Shown here piece by piece: positions 50,327 through 61,100 of a stretch of DNA of 64,000 bases. The notes under the pieces are model-generated. The model searched no databases. It worked only from the letters and a program-made list of their open reading frames with translations, and was not told the DNA's origin. Source of the stretch: Stanieria cyanosphaera PCC 7437 (GTDB lineage: Bacteria > Cyanobacteriota > Cyanobacteriia > Cyanobacteriales > Xenococcaceae); the NCBI RefSeq assembly GCF_000317575.1, contig NC_019748.1:3616501-3680500 (forward strand). The letters are read 5' to 3'. How positions within the stretch are numbered: position 1 is the first letter of the stretch; each line of letters starts with the position of its first letter. A program made the position numbers and the translations under genes.

Positions 50327-52327
50327 CTAGGCTGCAAAGGGAGTTTGAGAATCGAAATGCACTTCAGCGATAGTAAAGTTGCGTTCAATATCCAAGTGAT
50401 TCAGATAACCAATGGGGTCTTCAGCATCAAAGACAATGCCATCAAATAACTGAATTGGACTGCGACGATATTTAATATCTACTAATCCCAATTCTCTGGC
50501 AGCCGTGCTAAAAGTACTAACTCGACAAACTCTTTCTAAAATTTCGACCCAGTTACGAGGAAAGGGAATATGTCCCCAACGTGCCATCTGAGTCATCATC
50601 CAGAGGTGTTCGGTACGACTGGGACGATTTAAACCATCACCAAAAAACATATGGTGGGCATATTCGACGTGTTGGTCGAGATTACAACTGTAATTATTGG
50701 GATTGCCTAGTTGAATATATTCTTCTTTAGTTGCTAAATATTGACGACTAGCTAAAATTTCTCTGATTTCTTGATGATTTTTTTCCTCGGCACAATAACG
50801 ACCGGCTTCTAACAAAGCTTTAACTAAGGCAACATGGGTATTAGGATAGCGATTTGCCCAATCTTCCCTTACTCCCAACACTTTGCCTGGATGTCCCTGC
50901 CAAATTTCCATGTCTGTCGCCACGGTAAAACCATGTCCTTCCATGGCTGCACGAAGATTCCAAGGTTCACCAACACAATAGCCATCAATTGTTCCTGCTT
51001 TTAAATCAGCTACCATTTGGGCTGGAGGAATAGTTTTAAGTTCTACATCCTTGTCAGGATCAATGCCTGCTGCTGCTAACCAGTAGCGTAATAGAATATT
51101 GTGCATTGAGGAAGGATGTACCATACCCAAAGTATGTTTTTCGCCATCTAGGGCAAGTAATTTCTGTTTGTATTGGGCAGCAGTAATGACACCTTGGTCA
51201 TAAAATTTCTTAGCTAAAGTTACACCGTTACCATTGCGAGTCATGGTTAAAGCTGTGACTACGGGTAAAGGTTGGTCTTGATTTCCTCCTGCTGTTAACC
51301 AGGTGGGCATTCCTGCGGGCATTTGGGCTGCATCTAAATAACCACCTGCAATACCATCGACAATACCACGCCAACTAGTCTCTCTAACTAAACTAACTTC
51401 GTCTAAACCGTGTTTGCTAAAAAAGCCTTTTTCTTGTGCCACTGCTAAAGGTGCGCAAGCAGTTAGGGGAACGAAACCAATTTCTAAATTGACTTTTTCT
51501 AAACCATGACGAGCAACTACGGCTGTTTTCTTCGCACGTATTTTTTTGATGCGTTTTTGTTGATTGAGGAAGTAAATAATTTCGCTGCGGAGGCTATAGT
51601 AACTAGGATGATTAACTACTTCCATGCGTTTGCGAGGACGGGGAATATCTACTTCTAAGATGCCACCAATTTTTGAACCAGGACCATTGGTAAGCATGAC
51701 AATTTTGTCGGATAATAGAACTGCTTCATCGACATCGTGAGTTACCATGACAGAAGTAACGTGGTATTGTTCACAAATTCGCATCAACTGTTCTTGAAGA
51801 TTACCTCTGGTTAGAGCATCTAAAGCTCCAAAAGGTTCGTCTAATAATAATAGTTTAGGACGAATTGCCAAAGCACGAGCGATCGCGACTCTTTGTTTCA
51901 TTCCTCCTGATAGTTGTCCAGGTAGTTTATCAACGGCATGACGCAAACCTACTAAGTCAATATGTTCTTCTACAACAGATTTGCGTTCTGATTTGGGTGC
52001 ATTCCCCATCACTTCATCTACTGCTAAAGCAATATTTTGACGCACAGTTAACCAAGGTAGCAGAGAGTAGTTTTGAAAGACTACCATGCGATCAGGACCT
52101 GGTTCTTTAATTTTTTGTCCTTCTAAGGTGACAATACCATCAGTGGGTAAATCTAAACCTGCAATCATATTTAACAGAGTTGATTTACCACAACCAGAGT
52201 GACCAATTAAGGAAATAAATTCACCTTTTTTAATTTCTAGATCGATACCTTTGAGGGCGACATATTCACCACCGCCACTGAGGGGAAAAACTTTTTCGAT
52301 TTGATCTACTGCAACGAATACGCTCAT
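50327..52327 (-). CDS. cmpC: ATPase fused to solute-binding-like domain (CmpC/NrtC)
   Basis: This 666-residue two-domain protein has an ATPase at residues 1-270 (GHSGCGKSTLLN, LSGGMKQRVAIARAL, LLLLDEPFGALDALT). A C-terminal NrtA/CmpA-like domain follows from about 282 (GFVPLTACAPLAVAQEKGFF...) to 650. In this transporter family the C-terminal domain binds substrate and regulates uptake. The fusion and length are characteristic of CmpC/NrtC and not of other ABC importers. Confidence 0.85.
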   Translation of the reverse strand: MSVFVAVDQIEKVFPLSGGGEYVALKGIDLEIKKGEFISLIGHSGCGKSTLLNMIAGLDLPTDGIVTLEGQKIKEPGPDRMVVFQNYSLLPWLTVRQNIALAVDEVMGNAPKSERKSVVEEHIDLVGLRHAVDKLPGQLSGGMKQRVAIARALAIRPKLLLLDEPFGALDALTRGNLQEQLMRICEQYHVTSVMVTHDVDEAVLLSDKIVMLTNGPGSKIGGILEVDIPRPRKRMEVVNHPSYYSLRSEIIYFLNQQKRIKKIRAKKTAVVARHGLEKVNLEIGFVPLTACAPLAVAQEKGFFSKHGLDEVSLVRETSWRGIVDGIAGGYLDAAQMPAGMPTWLTAGGNQDQPLPVVTALTMTRNGNGVTLAKKFYDQGVITAAQYKQKLLALDGEKHTLGMVHPSSMHNILLRYWLAAAGIDPDKDVELKTIPPAQMVADLKAGTIDGYCVGEPWNLRAAMEGHGFTVATDMEIWQGHPGKVLGVREDWANRYPNTHVALVKALLEAGRYCAEEKNHQEIREILASRQYLATKEEYIQLGNPNNYSCNLDQHVEYAHHMFFGDGLNRPSRTEHLWMMTQMARWGHIPFPRNWVEILERVCRVSTFSTAARELGLVDIKYRRSPIQLFDGIVFDAEDPIGYLNHLDIERNFTIAEVHFDSQTPFAA

Positions 52328-52434
52328 TGTCTTTTAAGTAATAAATAATAGGTAATAGATAATAAGGATTGGGGAATAGGAAGTAACAAATTTTTCTCCC
52401 TATGTCCCTTATCTCCTCTGCTTCCATGCTTTCT

Positions 52435-53274
52435 TTACGATTGAGGTGCAATTAATTTTTGGATATAAGCGATCGCACGGTCTAAAATTAAACCTACTGC
52501 ACCGATATAAATGACTGCCAAGATAATTTCACTGATATAGTTTTGTTGATAAGCATCCCAGATGAAGAAGCCGATACCAACAATACCTGACATAACAATT
52601 TCTGCTGCAATAATTGCTAACCAAGCTAAACCAATGCCAATTCTTAAACCAGTGAAAATGTAGGGTAAGGCGGAAGGTAAAAGAATTTTGAAGAAGAATT
52701 TATAATTAGATAATTTTAAGACTCGACGAACATTAAGATAGTCTTGAGGAATTTGTTTAACTCCTTCAGTTGTATTAATTAAAATCGGCCAAACTGAAGT
52801 AATAAAAATCACGAAAATAGCAGCAGGTTGGTTTTGTTGCAGGGCGACTAAAGCGATGGGAACCCATGCCAAAGGTGCAACCATTCTTAAGAATTGAAAA
52901 ATCGGGTCTAAAGCTTTATCTAAGATAGGATTCATTCCGACTAAAATCCCACCGCCAATACCAACTAAGGCTGCTAAAGAATAGCCTTGGGCAACTCTGC
53001 CTAAACTCGCCATTGTTTGCCAAAATAAACCTTTATCTAAACCACCAGCGTCATAAAAAGGATATAAAAGTAATTCTCTGGTACGTTCATCTGTCCAAAT
53101 ACTTAAAGGTCCTGGTAATTTAGTCAAACCTAAAGTAGAAAATAATTGCCAAATAGTTAGAAATCCCAAAATTCCTAAAATGGGTGGAACTATATCTTTA
53201 CTATTCTTTTTCCAAAATGAACTAATAAAATTTCCTTGATTGTTTTTGTTGATTCTTCTTGTACTAACAGTCAT
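52435..53274 (-). CDS. cmpB: bicarbonate/nitrate-type ABC transporter permease
   Basis: This 279-residue membrane permease has about six helices and the EAA-like cytoplasmic loop (LPSALPYIFTGLRIGIGLAWLAI) that contacts the ATPases. It lies between the solute-binding protein and the fused ATPase genes, as in cmpABCD and nrtABCD operons. The charged N-terminal 35 residues (STRRINKNNQ...) are cytoplasmic. Confidence 0.85.
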   Translation of the reverse strand: MTVSTRRINKNNQGNFISSFWKKNSKDIVPPILGILGFLTIWQLFSTLGLTKLPGPLSIWTDERTRELLLYPFYDAGGLDKGLFWQTMASLGRVAQGYSLAALVGIGGGILVGMNPILDKALDPIFQFLRMVAPLAWVPIALVALQQNQPAAIFVIFITSVWPILINTTEGVKQIPQDYLNVRRVLKLSNYKFFFKILLPSALPYIFTGLRIGIGLAWLAIIAAEIVMSGIVGIGFFIWDAYQQNYISEIILAVIYIGAVGLILDRAIAYIQKLIAPQS

Positions 53275-53321
53275 GTTTGCTCCTTCATTGATTGTTAATT
53301 TTTAAGCTTCAATTTGATGAA

Positions 53322-54665
53322 TTAAACTTTTTTAATTGTTAAACTGTTGAGATAAGCAGCCGGATTTTCTGGATCGAATTCAATTCCATCAAAAAATTTC
53401 TCTACACCACGAGATGGACTAGTAGGAAGATTAGAAAACTTGGCTTCTTTTGCTGCTTCTAACCAAAGATCTTCTCGATTAACTTTGCCAATCATTTCCT
53501 TCGCATTAGCTAATGTATCTTCAGGTAAAAAGCCCCAACGAACACTTTCGGTTAAAAACCATAAATCATGACTTTGGTAAGGATAGGAAACATTACCGCG
53601 ATCGTCTTGCCAATACAAAGGACCCATATTAAAGTCTTTAATATCTGGTTTGCCATCGCCCATTTTGTAGTAACCTTTGTAAGGAGATTCAATTAACTCG
53701 GTGCGAATATTAAAGTAACTTCTACGTCCTAATATTTTGATTAATTCTGGTCGATTTTCTGGTTGATCACACCATTGTTGTGCTTCCATCAATGCTTTTA
53801 ATAAAGCTTTAGTAGCTTTGGGATTTTTTTCTACCCAATCTCCTCTAATCGCTAAATATTCTTCTGGATGGAATTTCCACATTTGGGAAGTTAATGCTGC
53901 CATGTAACCAATATCTTCGGCTACAATTCGATAGGGCCAAGGATCGCCTGTACTAAATGCATCCATACTACCAGTCCGCATTCCCTGTACAGTTTCGGCT
54001 GGAGGTACAGCAATTAAATCAACATCCCGATCTGGATCTACACCACCAGCAGCTAACCAATAACGCACCCAGAAATCCTGGTTAACTTTAGGAAAGGTAA
54101 AAGCAGCTTTAAATTTTCTACCCTGATCTTTAGGAAAGCTTTTAATATAGTCAGCAGCCTGAGAAATATCTAAACCAAGACCTTTGCCTTTATGTATATT
54201 CGATACAGCAATGCCATTTCCCTGAGTATTTAATGTTGCCAGGACATACATGGGTATCTTTCTACCATTAGTCAGAAGTCCTTCACTAATTAAATAGGGC
54301 ATCGGCATTTGCCACTGTCCTCCATCAATCCCACCAGCTTGGGATCCGATCACAACGTTATCTCTCGCAGATGCCCAGTTTGCCTGTTTGGAAACTTCTA
54401 CTTCTGTCATGCCATATCTGTCAAAAAAACCTTTTTGTTTGGCAATAACCAAAGGTGCAGCTTCTAAAATTGGTAAGTATCCCAATTTAATTTTGGGAGT
54501 CTCTGGAATTTGTTCTGGACTTAGATCTAAAGCTTGAACTTTAGGAGTTAATTCCCTCACAGAAGGCGGGTTGCCAAAACAACCATTCAGGAAAACCGCA
54601 CTAACTCCAGAGGCAGCAGCCGTTGCTAAAAATTTCCTACGAGAAAGTCTTGAAAAATTAGACAT
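53322..54665 (-). CDS. cmpA: bicarbonate-binding lipoprotein of BCT1 (CmpA-type)
   Basis: This 447-residue solute-binding protein has a twin-arginine-containing signal ([12 protein letters not shown]) ending in a lipobox LNGC, so it is membrane-anchored. It resembles CmpA rather than NrtA. The positions [26 protein letters not shown] and [12 protein letters not shown] match my recollection of CmpA. NrtA instead has THDMW with a nitrate-binding histidine and FCVGEPW. It is therefore likely a high-affinity bicarbonate receptor. ATG 54,665, with AGGAGG 5 nt upstream, is preferred over the in-frame ATG at 54,686. Confidence 0.82.
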   Translation of the reverse strand: MSNFSRLSRRKFLATAAASGVSAVFLNGCFGNPPSVRELTPKVQALDLSPEQIPETPKIKLGYLPILEAAPLVIAKQKGFFDRYGMTEVEVSKQANWASARDNVVIGSQAGGIDGGQWQMPMPYLISEGLLTNGRKIPMYVLATLNTQGNGIAVSNIHKGKGLGLDISQAADYIKSFPKDQGRKFKAAFTFPKVNQDFWVRYWLAAGGVDPDRDVDLIAVPPAETVQGMRTGSMDAFSTGDPWPYRIVAEDIGYMAALTSQMWKFHPEEYLAIRGDWVEKNPKATKALLKALMEAQQWCDQPENRPELIKILGRRSYFNIRTELIESPYKGYYKMGDGKPDIKDFNMGPLYWQDDRGNVSYPYQSHDLWFLTESVRWGFLPEDTLANAKEMIGKVNREDLWLEAAKEAKFSNLPTSPSRGVEKFFDGIEFDPENPAAYLNSLTIKKV

Positions 54666-55270
54666 AAAACCTCCTGACTGCCCCAATGATTTGATTGAGC
54701 AGATAAGTTAAGTAAGAATAAATGGTAATAAAAACCTGTAATATCTAACTTTTTGACTTAAATACCGCCAATTAAGCTAAATACTGGGGATAGTTAATTA
54801 TTTGATTGTTTTGTGTAAATTGTGTTTGCTTGTTTTGATAACCAATAGTCTATCACAGATCAAAAATCATTTATTTGTTTCTATGAATAAAAAACTGATT
54901 TAAATTATAAATTTTAATTAATTGTCTCGAAATCCTTATTTAATCAACAACAGACAAATAGATTGGCGATTTACAGGTTAAATTAACTAGCGACTTTAAC
55001 AGGATTATTTCTCGGAATGAACTAAGTCCCTAGATAAAATTTAAATAAAACACTTAAAAGTTGAGTTTATGACGTTGGGAGATGCTGAATTCTTCAGCAG
55101 AGCTAACCAATGTGTTGAATCTTATCGTCGGAGTTCTCATCAAGTCCGCTTAATGTAGAAATCACAAACAAAAGAACAGATACAGTAAAATAAAAAATAA
55201 ATTTTATCTCAAATTATATAATTATTAAATGTAAAAAAAAAAGCAAAAAAAATAGTCAAGTACAAATTTT
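54666..55270. other. spacer upstream of cmpA
   Basis: This 605-bp divergent spacer is AT-rich and should contain the regulated cmp promoter. A hairpin TGCTGAA-TTC-TTCAGCA (55,083-55,099) lies within a 29-codon frame noted separately. No CmpR or NtcA site could be called with confidence because TTA/TAA motifs are frequent by chance here. Confidence 0.45.
55069..55158 (+). CDS. very short frame, possible small protein
   Basis: This 29-codon frame (starts MTLGDAEFFSRA, later SYRRSSHQVR) stands out because its base composition is less AT-rich than the surrounding spacer. It also includes a perfect 7-bp stem-loop. There is no clear ribosome-binding site and no recognised family. It could equally be part of a folded RNA leader. 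Confidence 0.2.
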   Translation: MTLGDAEFFSRANQCVESYRRSSHQVRLM

Positions 55271-56026
55271 ATGTCGAAATTAGTTGATATTTCCTTAAAT
55301 ACAATTATTCATCAATTAAAAATATCTTGCAAAATTCCTGAAATTATCAAAGAAATTATTATTAATAAAATTATTTTTTTAAAAGCAGCCGAAGAAAATA
55401 TCAAAATTGAAACTAAAGAGCTTCAAGAAGCAGCCGATAATTTTCGGATTCAAAATCAGCTTTTAAATGCTCAAGATACTTGGTCATGGTTGAATACCCA
55501 TGGTCTATCTCTTGATGATTTTGAAGGGATGATCCATCGTAATTTTTTATCTACTAAGTTAGCTCAACATCTTTTTGCGGAGGAAGTTGAACTATTTTTC
55601 TACGAACATCAACTTGATTATACTCAAGTAATTATCTATGAAGTTTTGGTAGATAATCTAGACTTAGCGATGGAACTATATTATGCGATCGCAGAAAAAG
55701 AAACCAGTTTTTGGGAAGTTGCTCATCAATATATTCAAGAACCAGAATTACGTCGCCAAGGTGGTTATCGAGGTAGTTTAAAACGTCAAGACCTTAAACC
55801 AGAAATTTCGGCAGCAGTATTTGCAACCAATCCTCCTCAACTGCTCAAGCCAATTTTAATCGAAAAAAAAGCCCATTTAATTTTAGTTGAAGAAATTATT
55901 CAACCCGAATTAACCAACCAGCTACGTTGTGAAATTATTAGCAATTTATTCACTGCCTGGTTAGAGCAGCAAATCAAGCAATATCAAACTAATTTAACTT
56001 TTATTCAATCATTAACAGATAATTGA
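55271..56026 (+). CDS. parvulin-like peptidylprolyl isomerase of secretion locus
   Basis: This 251-residue protein without a signal peptide has a SurA/PrsA-like N-terminal helical part (KEIIINKIIFLKAAEENIKI; LDDFEGMIHRNFLSTKLAQH) followed by a PpiC-type domain. The domain shows typical parvulin segments: SFWEVAHQYIQEPELRRQGGYRG, then KPEISAAVFATNPPQLLKPI and a final LVEEII. Such cytosolic isomerases accompany HlyD/ABC peptide exporters in cyanobacteria. It converges on the HlyD gene, 122 bp between stops, in a repeat-filled gap. Confidence 0.82.
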   Translation: MSKLVDISLNTIIHQLKISCKIPEIIKEIIINKIIFLKAAEENIKIETKELQEAADNFRIQNQLLNAQDTWSWLNTHGLSLDDFEGMIHRNFLSTKLAQHLFAEEVELFFYEHQLDYTQVIIYEVLVDNLDLAMELYYAIAEKETSFWEVAHQYIQEPELRRQGGYRGSLKRQDLKPEISAAVFATNPPQLLKPILIEKKAHLILVEEIIQPELTNQLRCEIISNLFTAWLEQQIKQYQTNLTFIQSLTDN

Positions 56027-56148
56027 TCGCTTACCAGTTACCAAAGATTAAGTAAAAAGTAAAAAGTAGCAATTAACAATCAACAATCAACTATCAACCA
56101 TTAACAAAAATCAGGATCATGACTTTCTCTGATCAAAAGCAAGCAAAG

Positions 56149-58149
56149 TTACATTTGTAAACCAGTTTGTCTTAAACGTTTAAACGGATCGAGAATTAGA
56201 TCGATTACACGGCGTTGACGAATAATTATTTCTGCTGTTGCTGTTTGACCTGGTGTTAACTGAATAAGCCTGTCTCCAGTTGAAATTAAGGTGCGTTCAA
56301 GCTCGATTTCTAGTTCAAAAAATTCGGTTTGAGTTGATGCCTGTTCGGGTTGGTTTTGTCCCAATCTAGAATCTGGAGAAATCCAAATCAGACGACCTGG
56401 TATGACCCCATAATCTTGAAACGGATAGGCATCAAACTTGAGATTAACAGGTAATCCGACTTTAAGAAAACCACTTTCAGAACTATCTATTTTCGCTCTG
56501 ATGATTAAAGGTACGCCTTTAGGAGCAAGCTGTGCAAGCATTTGACCAGGTTGTACTACTGCTCCAGCTTTTTGAATTGGCAATTGAAAAATAGTACCTT
56601 CTATAGGCGCGTAAATAACTCTCTGATTTAATTGATATTCTAACGAATCAATTAAGCTGTGGGTTTGAGCTATCTCTGTTTTTACATTACTAATTTGTGC
56701 GTCAAAATTGTCAATTTCTTTTTGAGTATTGAGTAAAGCTATGTTATTAGCATGAACCAAAGTTTGATAGCTTTTTTCTTGTTCTTCGGCACGCAGTTTG
56801 GTTTGTTTAATTTCGGCTAAGGTTTGTTGAATTAGTTTCTCATAGCCACTTTCTTGTTCGTTGAGACGAGATTGAGCTTGAGCTATTTCTGATAATGCTT
56901 GCCTCATGTTTTCTTGGCTTTCTTGGAGTTGTTGTTCGGCTTCCAAAAAACGATCTTGAGAGATTGCGCCATCTTCGTAAGCTTGACGATAACGAGGCAT
57001 TTTTTCTCTAGCACTGTCGCGACGAATTTGAGCTAGTTTATAAGCAGCTTGACTAGCTGTGATCGCTTCTTGTGCCTGTTCCACTTGGGCTTTTTTTTCT
57101 GCTAGCTGAGAATTATAGCTCGCTTGCAAAGAGTTTAAATTTTGTTGTGCTTGTTCGATTTGGGACTGTTTTTCTGATTGTTGTGCCTGATTTTGTTGTT
57201 GTTGGGTTTGCAGTACCAATTTCTGTTGATTTTTTAACAAGATTAATTGATTAAGTTGATGTTGTTGTCCTTCTAATTTACGTTGTTGCTGAAATAAGTC
57301 TGCATTGACCAAATCAGATTCTAATTTAATTAAACTTTGTCCTTTACTTATCTGTTGACCTTCTTTGATATTGATATTAACGACTGTTCCACTAACAGGT
57401 GCATCTAATCTGACCGTTTTGCCTTTTGGTTCTAATTTTCCTCTGGCACTGGCAATGACATCAACTTGAGATAACATTGCCCAAGGTAAGATTACAGCAG
57501 CAAAAATTGTCATTAAATAGATTATTGCTCTACTCCAAACTGCTGGTAAACTATCAAGTTTTTGTTGCGTAGTTGCTGTCCAATAGGGATCAATTTTAGA
57601 TGGTTGTTCTGATGCATCTTGAGCTAAAACCGAGTTGGAAGCTAGTTTAGACTCAGAAACAATCCGCTCAGATTCTAATTTTTCATAAAGTCCAGGACCA
57701 AGTTGTAGATATCCTTTGTGAATAAATCTTACTGCATAAACAAGTTCATCACGAGGAGTATTTTTGAGGAGATAGCCTTTTGCTCCTGCTTTGAGAGCTT
57801 GTTGAATGTATTCTGTTTGATCGTAACTACTCAACACCAATACTTTAGTTTGGGTAAAATGCTCATGAATCATCCCAGTCATTGCTAATCCATTTAAACC
57901 AGGCATTTCGATATCAATAATGGCAATGTCGGGAGATAATGCTTCTATTTGTTTTAAGGCTGACTGACTATTTTTACTACTGCCAATAACTTGTAAATCT
58001 GGTTCAGATGATAAAAAATGATCAAGCATTTGCAGGATAGAATTCTGGTCGTCTACCAAAAAGATGCGAATTTTATTCTGATTATTTTCTTGTTTAATTA
58101 ACCATTGGGAGCTATCTGAGTCAGATAAAGAAGTTTTAGCATTATTCAT
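56149..58149 (-). CDS. receiver-domain/HlyD membrane-fusion fusion protein
   Basis: This 666-residue protein has two unrelated parts. Residues 27-145 are a complete receiver domain of NarL type: D33/D34, phospho-acceptor D79 (IIDIEMPGLNG), S107/S108, K129 (YLLKNTP), ending in the AVRFIHKGYLQL linker normally followed by a LuxR helix-turn-helix. Here that is replaced by a ~45-residue linker and a transmembrane helix (about 207-226). The HlyD adaptor follows: lipoyl halves (GKTVRLDAPVSGTVVNINIKEGQ; IEGTIFQLP), a long coiled coil (about 275-480) and a beta-barrel. It would bridge the ABC exporter to the outer membrane. The gene starts 25 bp downstream of the ABC gene on the same strand. Confidence 0.92.
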   Translation of the reverse strand: MNNAKTSLSDSDSSQWLIKQENNQNKIRIFLVDDQNSILQMLDHFLSSEPDLQVIGSSKNSQSALKQIEALSPDIAIIDIEMPGLNGLAMTGMIHEHFTQTKVLVLSSYDQTEYIQQALKAGAKGYLLKNTPRDELVYAVRFIHKGYLQLGPGLYEKLESERIVSESKLASNSVLAQDASEQPSKIDPYWTATTQQKLDSLPAVWSRAIIYLMTIFAAVILPWAMLSQVDVIASARGKLEPKGKTVRLDAPVSGTVVNINIKEGQQISKGQSLIKLESDLVNADLFQQQRKLEGQQHQLNQLILLKNQQKLVLQTQQQQNQAQQSEKQSQIEQAQQNLNSLQASYNSQLAEKKAQVEQAQEAITASQAAYKLAQIRRDSAREKMPRYRQAYEDGAISQDRFLEAEQQLQESQENMRQALSEIAQAQSRLNEQESGYEKLIQQTLAEIKQTKLRAEEQEKSYQTLVHANNIALLNTQKEIDNFDAQISNVKTEIAQTHSLIDSLEYQLNQRVIYAPIEGTIFQLPIQKAGAVVQPGQMLAQLAPKGVPLIIRAKIDSSESGFLKVGLPVNLKFDAYPFQDYGVIPGRLIWISPDSRLGQNQPEQASTQTEFFELEIELERTLISTGDRLIQLTPGQTATAEIIIRQRRVIDLILDPFKRLRQTGLQM

Positions 58150-58174
58150 ATTTAAAAAATTTTGTTTAATTTAA

Positions 58175-61100
58175 TTAAACTGCGATCGCGAGTTGTTGTT
58201 GATTGAGGTAGTAGTATTGACCTTTTTGCTTCATTAATTCTTCGTGAGTACCGCTTTCAATCAGAATGCCTCGGTCGAGTACCAAGATCAGATCAGCATT
58301 GCGGACTGTAGAAAGACGATGAGCAATAATTAAAGTGGTTTGGTGTTTTAAAATCGTATTAAAGTTAATTTGAATAATTCGTTCTGATTCAGCATCCAAG
58401 TTACTAGTGGCTTCATCTAAAATTAACAAGTGAGGTTTTCCCAGTAAAGCACGAGCGATCGCTAAACGCTGTCGTTGTCCTCCAGAAAGTAAACCACCTG
58501 ATTCACCAATGGGTGTTTCGTATTGCAGTGGTAATTGGCGAATAAACTCTTCTGCACCTGCTAATTTTGCTGCTAGTTGAATTTCTGCGGTGGTAGCTTC
58601 AGGATGAGCAACGGTTAGATTGTCGCGAATTGTTCCGCCAAATAAAAAGGTATTTTGATCAACTACTCCTACCTGTTGACGTAAAGTTCTTAAAGAGATA
58701 GTTGCTAAGTCGCAACCATCAATCAAAATTTTGCCTTCGGTTGGCTGATACAAACTTAATAATAATTTGGCTAAGGTAGTTTTGCCCGAACCGCTACGAC
58801 CAACAAGAGCAACTGTTTGACCAGGCTGAATCTCAAAACTAATATTTTCTAGAGTATTCTTGTCGCTTTCTGAATTGTAGCGAAAAGTCACGTTCTCAAA
58901 CTTAATTTGACCGCGAATTGGTGGTAAAGGAGAACGAGCTAAGGCGGTTAAATCTTCTTCTGGTGGTGTGTTGATCACATCATTGAGACGTTCTACTGCG
59001 ATAATGACTTCTTGAAAATCATTCCACAAATCAATCAATCTCTCAAAAGGACTAATCACGTTACCGACTAGCATATTAAAGGCAATTAGTTGCCCAATAG
59101 TTAATCGATTTTGAATTACCAACCACACACCAAAAATGAGTAAGGTACGATTGACTAGCATTTCTATTGTTGAGGTTGACAATCTCAATCTTTCTCGAAT
59201 TAACTGTCCAGAAAAATTTAAATTAATTGATTGATTAAATAACTCTTCCCAACGCCAGCCGACAGTCCGCTCTAACCCCATTGATTTGATCGTATTGATT
59301 CCATTGAGGGCTTCAATTAAATAACTACTTTCTTTGGTTTTGGCAGTAAAAATTTCACGGGAAATTTTGCGGAGGAATGGTGTAGCAATGACTGCTACTA
59401 ACACATACACAGGAATAATAATTAAGGTCAGTAAAGACATTTGCCAGCTATACCAAAACATCAACCCAAGATAAACAAACACAGTAATCAGATCGAGTAC
59501 GGTGGTAATGGCATCACTGGTTAAAAAGCGTCTGACTTTACGATTTTCTTCAATTCGAGAAGTAATATCGCCCACGTAGCGGGTTTCAAAATAATTTAAA
59601 GGTAGGCGAAAAGTATAACTAATAAACCCAACAATCAATGCCAGATCGATTTTATTGGCTGTGTGGTAGAGTAGATACCTCCGCAAACTAGACATAACTA
59701 CCCGAAAGCAACTAAACAAAAGCAGTCCTATACCTATGGCTATTAGAGTACTAGTACTGCGCTGTACAACCACACGGTCTAACAATAACTGAGTAAAAAT
59801 CGGGGTAAATAGTCCAAATATTTGGATCATCATTGAAGCTATAAATACTTCTAATAAAATGACCCAATGGGGTTTAATCAGTTCAACAAATTTCCATAGA
59901 TCTTGTTTGGCTTCGGGAGCAGTTTCTAATAAAGAGGTGGGTTCAAGTAACAGAGTATAACCAGTCCAACCAGCTAAAAATTCTTGATAAGTAAGACTGC
60001 GTTGACCAAGGGCAGGATCGGCAACGATCGCATATTTTTTGCTAATCTGATAGACAACAATGTAATGATTACCTTCCCAATGAGCGATCGCTGGTAATTG
60101 TAGTTGCGACAAACCTAGTAAATCTGCTTTAATCGGTCTAGTTTTAAAGCCTAAACTTTCTGCTGCTGAGATTAAACCTTTAATAGACGCTCCACTACGA
60201 TCAACATTAGCCAAAACCCGCAAGTGATTAATACTAAAGTTTTTACCCCAATAGCGACCAATCATGGTTAGACAAGCTACACCACAATCACTAGCACTTT
60301 GTTGTTTTATAAAAGGATAACGCTGAGTAGTTTTTTGCCACCAATGCAGCAGTTTGATTTTCGGGCTAGGAAAATAAAGATGGGAAAATTGATCAACCTG
60401 CTTGGGACTTGAGGGATTGGCTGTAACTGCTGGAGAGTTAATCGATAATCTTTTAATTGTGGTTGATAAAGGTTCGTCTTTAGGGAGCTTCTCCAGAACA
60501 TTCAAACCCTGTAAGGAGTTTAGTTGCAAGTTAAGCTCAGCAGCATTAAAACTTGATATATTGGTAGAGCCAGTGAACAAATCGGTTGTTTGACTTATTT
60601 GCCAAGTACCGTCACTAGGTAAATCCTGAACAAAATAGATTTTTCCTGGAACTAATTTTTGACCAGATGAATGTTTGATTGCTCCGCTACGCAATAACCA
60701 AAGTTGACTATTGTTTACAAGAGCAGGATTGAATTGACCAGCTTGGAGACGATGCCATTGTAATTGAGGTAAAATTTGATGCAAATACTGATCAATAGCA
60801 AAATCCTGATTTTCAGTTGATTGATAAACCAAAAGTAAATCTTGTCTTAAAGCTTTTTGATACCAACGCTCCTTCAAAGCTGGATATTTTGTCAGAATAG
60901 TTTTGATTAATTGTTCGTTTAGGTAAGCAAGTCGAACGTTAAGGGAAGCTCTTGCAGAACAAGGTTGCCAATTTTCCTGAGCAAATATACTACTTTCCCC
61001 AAGAGTCGAATTGGAGAATAAGGAAAAAACTTGATTGGCTGCTGAATCTAAAACTCGGATTTTTCCTGCCAGAATGACAAAAATTCCTACTGATGTATCA

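Noticed and set aside
49301-54665. Nitrate transporter nrtABCD
   Set aside because: Solute-binding residues fit CmpA better and no nitrate assimilation genes are adjacent. The alternative is noted in the entries because ATPase and permease alone cannot decide.
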